A stretch of 64,000 nucleotides of DNA from Thalassospira profundimaris (GCF_003326795.1 NZ_JPWI01000002.1:1-64000); one strand, 5' to 3'; numbered from the stretch's first letter, positions 24,790-34,543 are shown. Program-made: numbers and translations. Notes: a model not told the origin generated them from the letters alone.

Positions 24790-25163
24790 TTCGCACCGCG
24801 GCCGATAGTTCGATCAATCTTTCGTACGACATCTTTCAGTTCATCACGGGTGGAACTGATGGAGACCGTCAATTCATCGAATTTACGTAAGAGATCGGCG
24901 CTCAGTGGCTCATCAAGCGCGAGTTTCAGAAGGTTTCCGAGCCTAGCGAGATCTGCATTGACTTGCAGTAAATCAAGGACCGCTTGGGCTGCTTCAAAAT
25001 CACGAGCATTCGGGAACGGCGAGTTCATAAGCAAACGTCGCAGAACTTCTGATCTGGAAAGACGCAATTGCGAAGACAGATCATCAAGATACTTGCTTTC
25101 TTCGTCTGGAAGTGTGACCAGAAGTCTTCTCTTGTTTGTTGCCAATGCCCAATCCTGTCGCAA
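24786..25163 (-). CDS. MobC/TraJ-like relaxosome accessory protein
   Basis: About 125 residues from TTG 25163 (a second TTG six codons on is also possible; there is no ATG early in the frame). The N-terminus RRLLVTLPDEESKYLDDLSSQLRLSRSEVLRRLL is a ribbon-helix-helix, followed by a helical domain typical of MobC/TraJ proteins that bind oriT and load the relaxase. Position directly before the relaxase gene, with a 4-bp overlap, supports this. Confidence 0.8.
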   Translation of the reverse strand: MRQDWALATNKRRLLVTLPDEESKYLDDLSSQLRLSRSEVLRRLLMNSPFPNARDFEAAQAVLDLLQVNADLARLGNLLKLALDEPLSADLLRKFDELTVSISSTRDELKDVVRKIDRTIGRGAK

Positions 25164-25175
25164 ATCGATGAGAGG

Positions 25176-25203
25176 GTGCCGACGATCCGGGGACCGTCGG
25201 CAC
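25176..25203. repeat. Hairpin upstream of the mobC-like gene
   Basis: GTGCCGACG (25176-25184) pairs with CGTCGGCAC (25195-25203) around a 10-base loop. There is no T-run. It sits in the 50-bp gap before the relaxosome genes, a common place for oriT inverted repeats, but a nic site in the right orientation is not seen. Confidence 0.55.
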
Positions 25204-25213
25204 GTTTAAGAAA

Positions 25214-28039
25214 TCAAACCGACATCTGGCTTGATTGGGTCTTTTGTTTCTTGGACAAGATCTGCGTTGATCTGCCACGGCTGGTCGAAATACCCAGTTC
25301 CGAAAGTTGTTCGCGGATCTCGCGCCGGAACACATCAAAGCCTCGCGCAACATGCAGATCATTGTGATCAGATAGACCTTGCAGCTTTTCCTCATTCGTA
25401 AAGATGGGTTTGAGGATCTGGGCCTGTGACCTATCTGCAGCCCGTTCTGCTGCTTTCAGGCCCGGGTTGAAACCCAGTTTTTCAACTAGCTTGTGATCAT
25501 CATCAGCGGCGATGAGGATCTGCCGGTCGGGGTTCTGTTGCCGCATGGCTTCCGCGATAACCGGGAGGTTTCCACCATCGAAGGCTACTACGGTACTAAA
25601 GCCGGTGGCCATGTTGAGGCTTTTTGCCGTCGCATAGCCTTCGGCAATGATAAGCGGGCTATTCTTTTTGCCAGGAATGACATGCATCAGGCCGCGTTTT
25701 CGTCCGTCCTTCAGATAAATTTTTGTACCATCGGAAGAGATGTTCTGGACGTTCTCGATGAAGCCTTTTTCATTGCTCATCGGCACAAGAAGGTTTCCAG
25801 ATCGATCCACACGAAGCGTTTCACCAGTTACCTGCTTTTTCTTCAGATATCCGTGGTCATTTGAGGCATCAATCGCATTTGCAAAGATGCCATACGCGCG
25901 TTTGGCCACCTGCTTGTACTGGAACTGCAGTTCCTGCTGTTGCTCTGCTTTCCGGGCCGCAGCCTGCGCCTTGAGGCGTTCGAGATCTGCAGGATCAACC
26001 TTGGAACCGGTTGAGACCCATTTGACGGGTTCCGACGCCTTTTTGAAGTTCATGATTTGGCCAGCTGGTATCCCTTCAATGAAACCGCGATAAGAGCCGC
26101 TGGTTTTGCCTTTTGCATCTCCGATGACGGCAACACGATGCCATTTACCATCCATGACAGGTTCGTCGATCAACAAACCTTCTGACCTGCAGGCAGCTGC
26201 AAACTCCTGCATCGGATCGATTTCCTGTTCGTTGACCTCGATCTTTTGCTGCCATTTGGTAAAGGCCTTCAAATCCTCGCCATCATTGACATACCAGGAT
26301 TTATGCCGACGATCCCATTTTGCGCCAGCTTCCTTGGCCTCATTCTTTTCCCGGAATGGGACATTCAGATAAATGCGTTTGTTTTCTGAATGATCGAATG
26401 CTTGATCATTAGAAATTTGGCTTTTGTCAGCTTCAGACATCTGCAATTCCTCCCGGCTCGAATTCTGCTGCGGGGACATGGACTGTTCAGAGATCTTGGT
26501 ATTTTCTGTCGCTATCGGCAGAGACAAGCGCATCAGAAAGCCGGTCTTGCGTTCCTCCGCTTCGATATACCAGGAAGGCTTCTCGATACGGCTTGTCTCT
26601 TTGGGGCCGTCCAGATCCCACATGGCTGACAGAAACTCCTGATGGGCAGCAGATTTGCCGGATTCTTTTTCAAGTTCAGCTAAAATCTCGGCTCGATAGG
26701 CCGCACCCATGGTTTTGCGTTCTGATGAGGCGGCTATATCAGAGAGCCAATCGACCTTGTTAAACCTCTCCGCCAACCGGCTGTAATGTTGGTGGAGGGC
26801 GCTGGGCGTGCCACCGTCCTGATTTGGTAAATCTCCTAAGGCGACATTTGCCCAGTTCGCCATTTCGGCGGACTGCCCCATAAATCGCACAAGGTTGTCT
26901 GTGGACAGGTCTGTTGCGTACAACCGTTCTTTCAACACGTTTACAGGCAACAATTGTGTATCTTCGCGAGAACCGGTCAAAACCAGAGAATCTTGCAGAT
27001 GCATAGCCCACAGGGTCGGATGGGCTTCGGGATGTTTTTCAAACATGTTGTCTATGGCTTCTCGTCGTCTCTGGTCCATCCGTTGATCAACGGACATTCC
27101 TGGCGACATCGATTGCACTTGGGACATTTCCTTTGTTTGTTCCTTGCCCTGGGCAAGTTCCAAGCGCTTTTCAGGCTCCATAACCCACGTTCGAATGACT
27201 TCTGCGTCTCGCGTTGCCTGGAACAAAGCATTGCGATCCTCACGGATCGCAGCCATCCAGCTCTTTAGATAGGGCGCATGACGTTCCGGATAGTGACCGA
27301 GGCCGAGCTCAGTCGTCATCATGTAGCTTGCGATTTCGGCTCGCAGCTCTTCGCGAGCGTAATCCTCAGACCCGAATGGTCCACCGTCTCGGGCAAGACG
27401 GGAAGGGTGGCCAGTGGCATGGCCACCTTCATGCAAGGCCGTTGCATAATATTCGTATTGTCCTTTGAACCAGCCTTTCGGGGGCATATGGATTTCATCG
27501 CTGAGTGGATGGTAAAAGGCACGGTCTCGCTGATCATGATGGATCGGGACATTCAACCCTGAAAGCACCTGTTCAGCGCGTTCAACCGGGTTAAACTCTG
27601 GTTCGCGGCCGACATACGCCTCAAGACCGTCAATCTGAGAGCCATTGAAGACGACAGCGTGAAATACCTTTGGGCGATCCAGCCGGGTTTCCAGATACCG
27701 TTGTTTGCCGTTTGCATCGAGCATTGGTTGCCCTTGCTCATTTCGCATTGGGCTGCGCTCAGACCATTGCCAATATTCGATTTGTGTTCCTTTTTCGCCT
27801 TTTCGGACCTGATATCCGTTCGACTGGGCTTGGCGGTAAGTTACCCAGCGCGGATCTGCATAGCCTTGTGCTTCGAGCCACACCTGGTTCAAGCCGCGAT
27901 AGGCTTTTCCAGTTGCAGGGTTGAACGATGGTTGACGGAAGCGGCCGGGTTCCCAAGGTTTTTGCCAGGGGGCGGTGCCAGCCTCCATTTGATCAAGCAG
28001 CGTTTTAACAACGTTCTCGCGGAAATTCATTTTAGCCAT
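25214..28039 (-). CDS. ArdC-zincin-DUF5710-TOPRIM conjugation protein
   Basis: 941 residues from the ATG at 28039 (the frame is open 63 codons further up, over another gene). Domains in order: ArdC N-terminal ssDNA-binding domain (about 1-120, TAPWQKPWEPG, YRGLNQVWL); zincin-type metallopeptidase (HEGGHATGHPSRL); DUF5710 (LNVPFREKNEAKEAGAKWD, about 560-600); and a C-terminal TraC-like TOPRIM primase domain with the catalytic EGYATA and IAADDD. Likely roles are protecting entering single-stranded DNA and priming its second strand. It overlaps the upstream small gene by 8 bp. Confidence 0.88.
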   Translation of the reverse strand: MAKMNFRENVVKTLLDQMEAGTAPWQKPWEPGRFRQPSFNPATGKAYRGLNQVWLEAQGYADPRWVTYRQAQSNGYQVRKGEKGTQIEYWQWSERSPMRNEQGQPMLDANGKQRYLETRLDRPKVFHAVVFNGSQIDGLEAYVGREPEFNPVERAEQVLSGLNVPIHHDQRDRAFYHPLSDEIHMPPKGWFKGQYEYYATALHEGGHATGHPSRLARDGGPFGSEDYAREELRAEIASYMMTTELGLGHYPERHAPYLKSWMAAIREDRNALFQATRDAEVIRTWVMEPEKRLELAQGKEQTKEMSQVQSMSPGMSVDQRMDQRRREAIDNMFEKHPEAHPTLWAMHLQDSLVLTGSREDTQLLPVNVLKERLYATDLSTDNLVRFMGQSAEMANWANVALGDLPNQDGGTPSALHQHYSRLAERFNKVDWLSDIAASSERKTMGAAYRAEILAELEKESGKSAAHQEFLSAMWDLDGPKETSRIEKPSWYIEAEERKTGFLMRLSLPIATENTKISEQSMSPQQNSSREELQMSEADKSQISNDQAFDHSENKRIYLNVPFREKNEAKEAGAKWDRRHKSWYVNDGEDLKAFTKWQQKIEVNEQEIDPMQEFAAACRSEGLLIDEPVMDGKWHRVAVIGDAKGKTSGSYRGFIEGIPAGQIMNFKKASEPVKWVSTGSKVDPADLERLKAQAAARKAEQQQELQFQYKQVAKRAYGIFANAIDASNDHGYLKKKQVTGETLRVDRSGNLLVPMSNEKGFIENVQNISSDGTKIYLKDGRKRGLMHVIPGKKNSPLIIAEGYATAKSLNMATGFSTVVAFDGGNLPVIAEAMRQQNPDRQILIAADDDHKLVEKLGFNPGLKAAERAADRSQAQILKPIFTNEEKLQGLSDHNDLHVARGFDVFRREIREQLSELGISTSRGRSTQILSKKQKTQSSQMSV

Positions 28040-28271
28040 TGCCCAGAATCTCCTCGAATGCGGTTGGATCTTCGCCATCGAGGTGACTGTCCAAGGCGTC
28101 ATCAAGAGACAACGCCTCTTCGTCAAAGGCTCCCATCGCGTCTGCAACATCCGGATCAACTGGAACTGGCCCGCCGACACTCGCAGCCACAACAACGGAG
28201 GAAGCGAGCTTGAGATACTCTGTTTCATTTAACCGGGCGTTTGCGCCCTTGATGTTTTCAGGCTGCGTCAT
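28032..28271 (-). CDS. Small acidic conjugation-operon protein
   Basis: 79 residues, strongly acidic C-terminal half (FDEEALSLDDALDSHLDGED). It overlaps the coupling-protein gene by 14 bp and the ArdC fusion by 8 bp, so it is translated as part of the operon. TraD-like short proteins occur at this place in IncP-type operons, but similarity is too slight to name it. Confidence 0.65.
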   Translation of the reverse strand: MTQPENIKGANARLNETEYLKLASSVVVAASVGGPVPVDPDVADAMGAFDEEALSLDDALDSHLDGEDPTAFEEILGNG

Positions 28272-30147
28272 GCTGTTTCTCCATAGTTACGGTCGTTAGA
28301 TTGGCGACACCCGATTGTTTCATCCGTGGAGGTGCGAGTTTCGATCTTTCGGACAGTTTCTTGTCGAGGAAATAAAGACGCTGACGCCCATAAATCGGGG
28401 GGCGACCAGCCACGAAAATCAAGCTGTCACCCGGCACGGGTGGTCTATTCCCGTCTTCATCGACATCGAGCATAGGCAAGCGCATGATTTCGTCAGGCGT
28501 CAGCAAGTCCCGTGAAGTTTCTTGAATGTTTGCCGAATTTGAACCGGTAATTGAGCCGGCTTTCCCTGACTGTGATTGTTTTCGTTGAACAATCGTCTGC
28601 TTGCCGGCCAATTTGGACAGGAGCTCGGCAGTGCTAAATTGATTCGGAGTGAACGCGCTTCGAACATGGCAGTTCGCAAAGATCGATTCATCTTTGCCAT
28701 ACTTTTTCCAGAGCTGTTCGATGTTCTGGATAATGATGTAGGCTTTGATGCCGTAGCCGGCCATGAAGGCGAGAGCGTCTTCAAATATCTCTAATTTGCC
28801 AATTGCCGGAAACTCATCAAGCATGAGCAGGAGGCGATGCTTGTAACCACGCTTCGTCTTGCCGTCTTCGAACTCCATTTTCTCGGTGAGGCGGCGCAAG
28901 AACAAGTTCATCATAATTCGGATCAATGGCACCAGGCGGTCTTTGTCCGCCGGCGAGAAGGCCAGATAAAGCGACATTGGTGTTTTACCGTTCATCAGAT
29001 CATCAAGCCGGAAATCACTGACAGCGGTGTTTTCAGCAATGATCGGGTCAGCGTAGAGTGTTAGCTGGGTTTTCGCGTTCGAATGTACGCCAGATCTTTC
29101 TTGTGGAGCTTTAATGGCAAGACTGTTCGCTCCACGACGCACCTCTTTATTTACATGTGCATAACCATGGTCATATTCGGCCATCGCTTCGAGGATCTTT
29201 ACAAAGTTGTCTTGTGCTGACATCTGATCATCTGAAACTTCCCTGGATGCTCCTTCCCTTGCAGCTTCCAAGGCTTCTGCGGGCGGCTTCACTGTCGATA
29301 TGCCGGAAAGAAAGATATTCACATCATCAAAGCAGGCGATGCGATTTTCCTCTTTCATGACCTTGTAAAGCACATGCAAAAGGACAACTGATAACCATCC
29401 CCAACCTTCTTCACGCCAGTAATTGCCAGCAATTCCCTTGCCATCCGGATCAATGACCATGTTTGCGATATTCTGGCAGTCGGCAATATCCCGCCGCGAT
29501 GTAATGCGGACTTCGGCAAGCGGGTTAAAACGGATTGTCTCGCTTGGCTCGGGATTGGTGGGATCAAAACGACATACACGATGTCCGAGGCTTGCTCGCC
29601 AACCCGCTGTTTTGGCAAAGTTCTCACCTTTGATATCAAGGATGAGAACACTTTCCGTCCAACTCAAAAGTGTTGGAAGAATGATACTGACACCTTTACC
29701 TGTACGAGTTGGAGCAAATGCCAGCACATGTTCAGGCCCGTTATGCCGGAGTTCCCGAACTTTCCCAAGTCCGGTTTTGACACTGCCAATGACCACACCG
29801 TTTTTGCGAAAAAGACGTGCTTTCCGGATATCCTTGATGGTTGCCCAGCGAGCTGAGCCATGGATATCTTTGCTGCTACGCCCCCCAGCCATCGTATCGT
29901 TGCGAGCGCGGTTCATAACAAAACCAACAACGCCCATAAGCGCGATACCGCCAAGGATGATCCCAAAGGCTGGAAAAAGCATTTCCTTAGGAAGGCCGGC
30001 CGGGTGAACCAAAGTCGCACCCAGCCATTTCCACCAATCCGGGTTTCTGGGATCGAAGCCGACCGACAGATGCCATTCAAGCAGGATGCCAGCAATGGTC
30101 CCTAGCAAAATGACGACAAGAAGAAAGTGACCGAAACGCTGGCTCAT
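28258..30147 (-). CDS. traG: Type IV coupling protein, VirD4/TraG
   Basis: 629 residues from the ATG at 30147 (ATGA overlap with the VirB11 stop; a GTG lies one codon earlier). Two N-terminal membrane helices (about 8-30 and 60-85) precede the ATPase with Walker A in PTRTGKGVSIILPTL (about 148) and Walker B in LLLMLDEFPAIGKLEIF. HGSARWATIKDIRKA is a TraG signature. It links the relaxosome to the secretion channel at the inner membrane. Confidence 0.95.
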   Translation of the reverse strand: MSQRFGHFLLVVILLGTIAGILLEWHLSVGFDPRNPDWWKWLGATLVHPAGLPKEMLFPAFGIILGGIALMGVVGFVMNRARNDTMAGGRSSKDIHGSARWATIKDIRKARLFRKNGVVIGSVKTGLGKVRELRHNGPEHVLAFAPTRTGKGVSIILPTLLSWTESVLILDIKGENFAKTAGWRASLGHRVCRFDPTNPEPSETIRFNPLAEVRITSRRDIADCQNIANMVIDPDGKGIAGNYWREEGWGWLSVVLLHVLYKVMKEENRIACFDDVNIFLSGISTVKPPAEALEAAREGASREVSDDQMSAQDNFVKILEAMAEYDHGYAHVNKEVRRGANSLAIKAPQERSGVHSNAKTQLTLYADPIIAENTAVSDFRLDDLMNGKTPMSLYLAFSPADKDRLVPLIRIMMNLFLRRLTEKMEFEDGKTKRGYKHRLLLMLDEFPAIGKLEIFEDALAFMAGYGIKAYIIIQNIEQLWKKYGKDESIFANCHVRSAFTPNQFSTAELLSKLAGKQTIVQRKQSQSGKAGSITGSNSANIQETSRDLLTPDEIMRLPMLDVDEDGNRPPVPGDSLIFVAGRPPIYGRQRLYFLDKKLSERSKLAPPRMKQSGVANLTTVTMEKQHDAA

Positions 30148-31166
30148 CACGCTGCCCTCCCGTCTTTGAGGATGAAATTGTCGTTCTTGGGCTGCCAGAT
30201 ATCTGTGATCCGTCGGAAACCGTCACGGTCCCGCTTGATTTGAACGACAACATCAACGAGTTCGGTCAAAAATTCTGGAACCCTGTCCATTTTCATCCCC
30301 GCCCAGGCAATATTCTGATCGAACTTGCGATGGATGGCGTGTCTCGGGTTTTCAGAGTGGATCGTGAAGGTCACACCTTCTACGCCGGCATTGAGCGTGC
30401 CCAGAGCGGCAAAGGCATTTCTGGTGCTGATTTCACCAAACAAAACTCTGTCCGGAGTGATGCGGTTGGTGTGATCGAACAGAACACGCCAATCCACCAT
30501 GCCGGTTCCTGCTGCACTCTCACGGGCTGCGAGCAATCCGTTGCCGTCCCAGAACCGTTCAAGCGCCAACTCCATCGTGTCTTCCGCACCGATCACACGG
30601 ATATCGTCATCAAGAGAAGCAAGCAGTAGATTTAGGAGGGTCGTTTTACCGGTATTGGTGCCGCCCGAGATGATGATGTTCCAGCCATTTACCATCGCCT
30701 CAATCAGAACATCGCGGATTTCGGTTTCGCACCGGATTTTTCGGCGCTCAAGAGCTTCATCCAGTGCATCCCGATTGCCTTTTCGAGTTGCCTTGATGAG
30801 CTGATCCCATGTCGGAACGAAAGGATGCTTGCAGCGAATTGCAAGACTCAGACCCGACCGGACGGATGGTCCGACCAGACATTCAAAGCGATGCCCTTCA
30901 TCCAATGCCGTTGAGAGGATTGGATTGTTGTCCGGATCGAAATTAAGACCACGGACATTCGACAGGCTTTTGCAAAGCTGCTCAATAGCTGCCTGTGTAA
31001 GGTTCTCATCAACGATGAGCTGTTTGCCTTCTCCTCGGCGATCCACGATGATCTGGCCCGGCTTGTTCAGCCGGACCTCCACAGTGTTTGGATCGTCATA
31101 ATATTGGGCAAGAGGTAGGACAATCTGCCTGTAAACAGGGTTAATTGGTGGGGTTATGGCGTTCAT
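30147..31166 (-). CDS. trbB: T4SS ATPase VirB11/TrbB
   Basis: 339 residues from the ATG at 31166 (ATGA overlap with the gene upstream). Hexameric secretion ATPase with Walker A IISGGTNTGKTTLLNLLL (about 165), the Asp box region IRVIGAEDTMELAL and the His box FTIHSENPRHAI. It drives pilus assembly and substrate handover with VirB4 and VirD4. In RP4 trbB is first in the trb operon; here it lies downstream of the rest. Confidence 0.95.
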   Translation of the reverse strand: MNAITPPINPVYRQIVLPLAQYYDDPNTVEVRLNKPGQIIVDRRGEGKQLIVDENLTQAAIEQLCKSLSNVRGLNFDPDNNPILSTALDEGHRFECLVGPSVRSGLSLAIRCKHPFVPTWDQLIKATRKGNRDALDEALERRKIRCETEIRDVLIEAMVNGWNIIISGGTNTGKTTLLNLLLASLDDDIRVIGAEDTMELALERFWDGNGLLAARESAAGTGMVDWRVLFDHTNRITPDRVLFGEISTRNAFAALGTLNAGVEGVTFTIHSENPRHAIHRKFDQNIAWAGMKMDRVPEFLTELVDVVVQIKRDRDGFRRITDIWQPKNDNFILKDGRAA

Positions 31167-33400
31167 CACCACCACCCCCAGTTGCCCATGCAACCGCTCT
31201 TCACGCTGTCGGAATGTGTGGGGTAATTGTATTTATTTGGTTCGTATTGGGTCCAATATTCCCAGCCTGATTGTTTTTGGTGGACTGAGCTTTGTGCCGC
31301 GAGTGTTGTGCAGGTATTACTTTGCGGTTCTCCTATGAGTTCCCCGTCTTCGCGCACAGTCGTTCTTGTTCCTACTGACGAGGTATAGTTGCAATGGTTG
31401 GAGTTGTAGACCGTTCGGTTCTCGTAGTAGCCGTCGGATCCGCCCACTTTGACTGTGGTGGTTCCAGAGCCATTACCGCAAGGACCCCCAGTATGGTTTT
31501 GGGGGGCTGTCCAGCTCGAGTTGGTCGGGGTGGCCCAGTCAAAGTTCGCGATGCACTTGTTGCCAAGATTTAATGGTAGCGCATCACCAACTATGACTTT
31601 ATGCGATGACCCATCAGGACGCTTGTAGGTCTCCACTTCGTCCCGTTCGTCAAACCGGGTGCATCCCTCATAAAAGGTTTCCCCATTTGTTGCAGGCCCG
31701 ACGCCGACATATGTGTAGGGAATTTGGGGGTCTCCAGGTAGCACCTGGGATGTCAGTACGTTGTATCGACCAGTAACGGTTGGAACGCCCTCGATATAGA
31801 CCGTTACGAGCCTATAAGCGAAAAGCTGCACATCGTGAGGTTGCCAGCCGGTCAACTCCTGTTGATGAGAATAAATGACACCGTTGTCCTGGCATTCAGT
31901 AACGGGTTCCTGTTTCCCATCGAGAAGATAATAAAACCGTTCCTGCCCGATACTTTGACTGGTGCTGAGATTGTGGGTCCATTTTGATGGATCTTCGCAG
32001 CCGGCCGTCGTTGACTGGATATCCTTGGCAGAGGTGTCCGGCGTGCATGGCGAGCGATAAAGCTCGAAGCCGTTCACATTAATCATCACCCGGCTTTGAA
32101 GAGTAACTTTCCCGCTCTCCCTGTTGATAATCGGTTCGCACACCTGATCGCCGTTGGCTGTCTTATAGATCGTGGTGTGTGAATACTCTTCATCGTTATC
32201 CTGACAGGACGTATCCCAATCCTGACCTTCAAGATTGTAGATATATTTCGAACGACCAAATGACATTCCGGCGATAAAGTCATCGCGAATATCGCAGCCT
32301 TCGGTGGTTTCGATCATCGGCACCGGATCGATTTCAATTGATGCAGCACAATCGGCTACAGGAACAACTTTGCCATTATGATTGGTGTAAACCAGCTTGC
32401 CTTGCGGGATGGCCTGAAGGTTGATGTAATCGAGATAGACACGACATGCGTTACGGTCTTCAACGATGTCATAGACTTTCTCAGAGTCTGGCTGACAATC
32501 GCCAATCTCTTCTCGGTTTCCGCCGCCATCCGTGTAGTAATACATGAACTGGGCGGTTGCCTTCATCGTTTCGATATTTTCATCGTAGGGGCATACAGCG
32601 AACGACATATCAATCTTGAAACGCTCCGCACCATCAGCACATTCGCCATATTCCGGGGTGCCGTCTGTCGTTGTGACCACCCGGGTTTGTTGAATCGCTT
32701 GAAGTTGATCTAGATCGACACGGATCTCACACCCTTCTGTAGTGATGTTTGACGAAATTTTGGGTGCGTCACCTACGTCAAGAGAGGCCGGAGTGCTATA
32801 GCCTGATGCGTCGGGATTGGAGCTTGCGTTTGAACCCGGATCTCCACCTGTTGCGCCAACACCGGAATCAGCCACTTCTTCTTCTTTGACTTGTTCTGAT
32901 GTTTCTTCATCTGCTGCAAGACGTTCGAGAGCTGCAGTTAGTTCTTCCTTGTTACCTTCAACCGAAATTGGTGAAGAAGGATCCAGAGCCGGTTGATTGA
33001 GATCGAACTGTGCAACAAAGTTGTCGGAGTTCAGGGCTTCAACACGATCACCTTTCTCGACACTGGACAGCACCAGCTGACCGATCTTCATGCCGTCAAC
33101 AGAAACGTATCGTGCATATGCTTTGGCCGTAACACCCTTTGTCAGATCCGTGGAGACTCCCGGAACTTCGACAAGTCCGAGATCAAGCGGGATCGGATCG
33201 TTCTCGGGCAGTTCCGTTGTGCTGTTCGCACGGGTGATGATGTTTACCTTTTCGACCATCGCATCGATGTCGGCCGTATCTTCGGGAGCGGCAGTCGATA
33301 TAGGCGCATTGGTGTTTGTGTCATTGCTGATATCCTGCGCTGATGCCGACAGGTCAAGACAGGACAACAGCAAAAGCAACGCTAGCAGTTTGCTCTTCAT
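31166..33400 (-). CDS. Large secreted Cys-repeat protein of the transfer operon
   Basis: 744 residues with a signal peptide (cleavage near ASA-QD, residue 21). After an N-terminal domain (about 45-150) and a low-complexity Glu/Ser/Gly linker comes a series of at least five repeats, each starting with a T-x-GC or RNAC and ending with a cysteine before aspartate or glutamine (TTEGCEIRVDL, DRNACRVYLD, TTEGCDIRDDF, TTAGCEDPSKW). The tail is Trp/Tyr/Asn-rich and ends GNWGWW. Paired cysteines suggest disulfide-linked modules on the cell surface, perhaps an adhesin or pilus-tip factor. It overlaps the VirB11 gene by 3 bp. No known T4SS component matches. Confidence 0.75.
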   Translation of the reverse strand: MKSKLLALLLLLSCLDLSASAQDISNDTNTNAPISTAAPEDTADIDAMVEKVNIITRANSTTELPENDPIPLDLGLVEVPGVSTDLTKGVTAKAYARYVSVDGMKIGQLVLSSVEKGDRVEALNSDNFVAQFDLNQPALDPSSPISVEGNKEELTAALERLAADEETSEQVKEEEVADSGVGATGGDPGSNASSNPDASGYSTPASLDVGDAPKISSNITTEGCEIRVDLDQLQAIQQTRVVTTTDGTPEYGECADGAERFKIDMSFAVCPYDENIETMKATAQFMYYYTDGGGNREEIGDCQPDSEKVYDIVEDRNACRVYLDYINLQAIPQGKLVYTNHNGKVVPVADCAASIEIDPVPMIETTEGCDIRDDFIAGMSFGRSKYIYNLEGQDWDTSCQDNDEEYSHTTIYKTANGDQVCEPIINRESGKVTLQSRVMINVNGFELYRSPCTPDTSAKDIQSTTAGCEDPSKWTHNLSTSQSIGQERFYYLLDGKQEPVTECQDNGVIYSHQQELTGWQPHDVQLFAYRLVTVYIEGVPTVTGRYNVLTSQVLPGDPQIPYTYVGVGPATNGETFYEGCTRFDERDEVETYKRPDGSSHKVIVGDALPLNLGNKCIANFDWATPTNSSWTAPQNHTGGPCGNGSGTTTVKVGGSDGYYENRTVYNSNHCNYTSSVGTRTTVREDGELIGEPQSNTCTTLAAQSSVHQKQSGWEYWTQYEPNKYNYPTHSDSVKSGCMGNWGWW

Positions 33401-33403
33401 GGT

Positions 33404-34540
33404 TTACTCCATTTCCTTGATATACCAGTCCGTTGCAGGACGGATCTGAAGACGGGTACCTTGTGGTATCTGGATGATCGGTTTGAGATCGATGGTCTTC
33501 TCAAGCATGTCAGCCGTTATCTCGCCGAACTTGTTGGAAAGTTCTTCTGATGCTTTCTCGGCAGCGGCCGTTGCGACCTCGCCATCATCGTTTTCGCTTT
33601 TTGTGCTGGCTGCGGCATATCGAACGGCTGTGGAAATGCCGGTCAGCAAGAAGGCATTTCCATATCGCTGCCAGAACCGGTTATCGACTTCGCCAGAAAC
33701 ACCGAGCCAACCCTGCTGATTGGTCACATTTGATCCGATATCGACAATTTCAGCTCGATGACCAGCCATGAGAATGCGCTCACAATTGATCCCGATCTGG
33801 CTGCTCCCCATGTCACTTGGGGCCATGAAGGTGCATACAAGGCGGGAGCCTTTCGGCACCAACACCAACCGTCCATGGTAGCCATAGACATCACGAGTGG
33901 TTTGCAGAATGACGGATCCTGGCTCATCTGCGCCGACCTGCGTGTTTATCCCGGTTTCAAGCTGGACCGAGATGTATCTGTCTTGCGCGATCTTGCGTGA
34001 GTTATCGACGGGCAGAGATGAAACCTTTCTCGGGCCGGAATAGTCTTCTGGCTCTTTACCGATCTGCTTCAGGTCCAGCGGATCGGGCGAAATTCTGCGA
34101 CCGATTTTGGGTAGATCGGTACCGATCAATGGCGGTTCATCTGGTCCCATCGGAACGGTAGGGTTGCTGTAGGCAGCAAGCGCAACGTTCCGCGCAGTGC
34201 TTTGTTGCGCCCGTGACCAGGCTGCTTGCAATGCCAACCGATAGGGATCTGGTTTCGGCATGACTTGTGGCGCCGGTTCGAGTGCTGGCTCTGGCATTGG
34301 TTCTGGTTCCGGTTCCGGTGCAGGGGCAGGTGGCGGAGCTTCCCGTTTGATGATGATTGGCGGGAAATTCGGCGCGGCCGGGGGCGGAGCTGGCGGGGGT
34401 GGTGGCGGTGCAGCTGGCAACTCCCAGACAGATCGATCATCTTCGGGCAAGGTTGGCTGATGTGCCCCTTGTCCAGCGTCACTGCACATCCCGCTGAAAG
34501 TCATCCCCAGTACCAGGGCGATATCGCAAAAGCCGTTCAT
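33404..34540 (-). CDS. trbI: T4SS channel protein VirB10/TrbI
   Basis: 378 residues. A proline-rich stretch (about 43-90, runs of PPPP and EPEPEP) spans the periplasm. The C-terminal domain has the TrbI hallmarks: ISVQLETGINTQVGADEPG, LVPKGSRLVCTF and the antenna-proximal QRYGNAFLLTGIS. VirB10 bridges inner and outer membranes and senses ATPase activity. The N-terminus is unusual: rather than a cytoplasmic tail and one helix it begins with a short hydrophobic stretch ending FSGMC, which looks like a signal or lipobox. Confidence 0.9.
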   Translation of the reverse strand: MNGFCDIALVLGMTFSGMCSDAGQGAHQPTLPEDDRSVWELPAAPPPPPPAPPPAAPNFPPIIIKREAPPPAPAPEPEPEPMPEPALEPAPQVMPKPDPYRLALQAAWSRAQQSTARNVALAAYSNPTVPMGPDEPPLIGTDLPKIGRRISPDPLDLKQIGKEPEDYSGPRKVSSLPVDNSRKIAQDRYISVQLETGINTQVGADEPGSVILQTTRDVYGYHGRLVLVPKGSRLVCTFMAPSDMGSSQIGINCERILMAGHRAEIVDIGSNVTNQQGWLGVSGEVDNRFWQRYGNAFLLTGISTAVRYAAASTKSENDDGEVATAAAEKASEELSNKFGEITADMLEKTIDLKPIIQIPQGTRLQIRPATDWYIKEME

Positions 34541-34543
34541 TTG

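Noticed and set aside
25149..25160. AATCCTGT near the mobC start, similar to the RP4-type nic consensus YATCCTGY
   Set aside because: The first base does not fit, the match lies within or at the edge of the coding sequence, and the adjacent hairpin is on the wrong side for a MOBP oriT.
34260..34420. Long rightward ORFs rich in Gly/Trp/Arg across the VirB10 gene
   Set aside because: They mirror the Pro/Glu-rich codons of VirB10 on the opposite strand and have no ribosome site.
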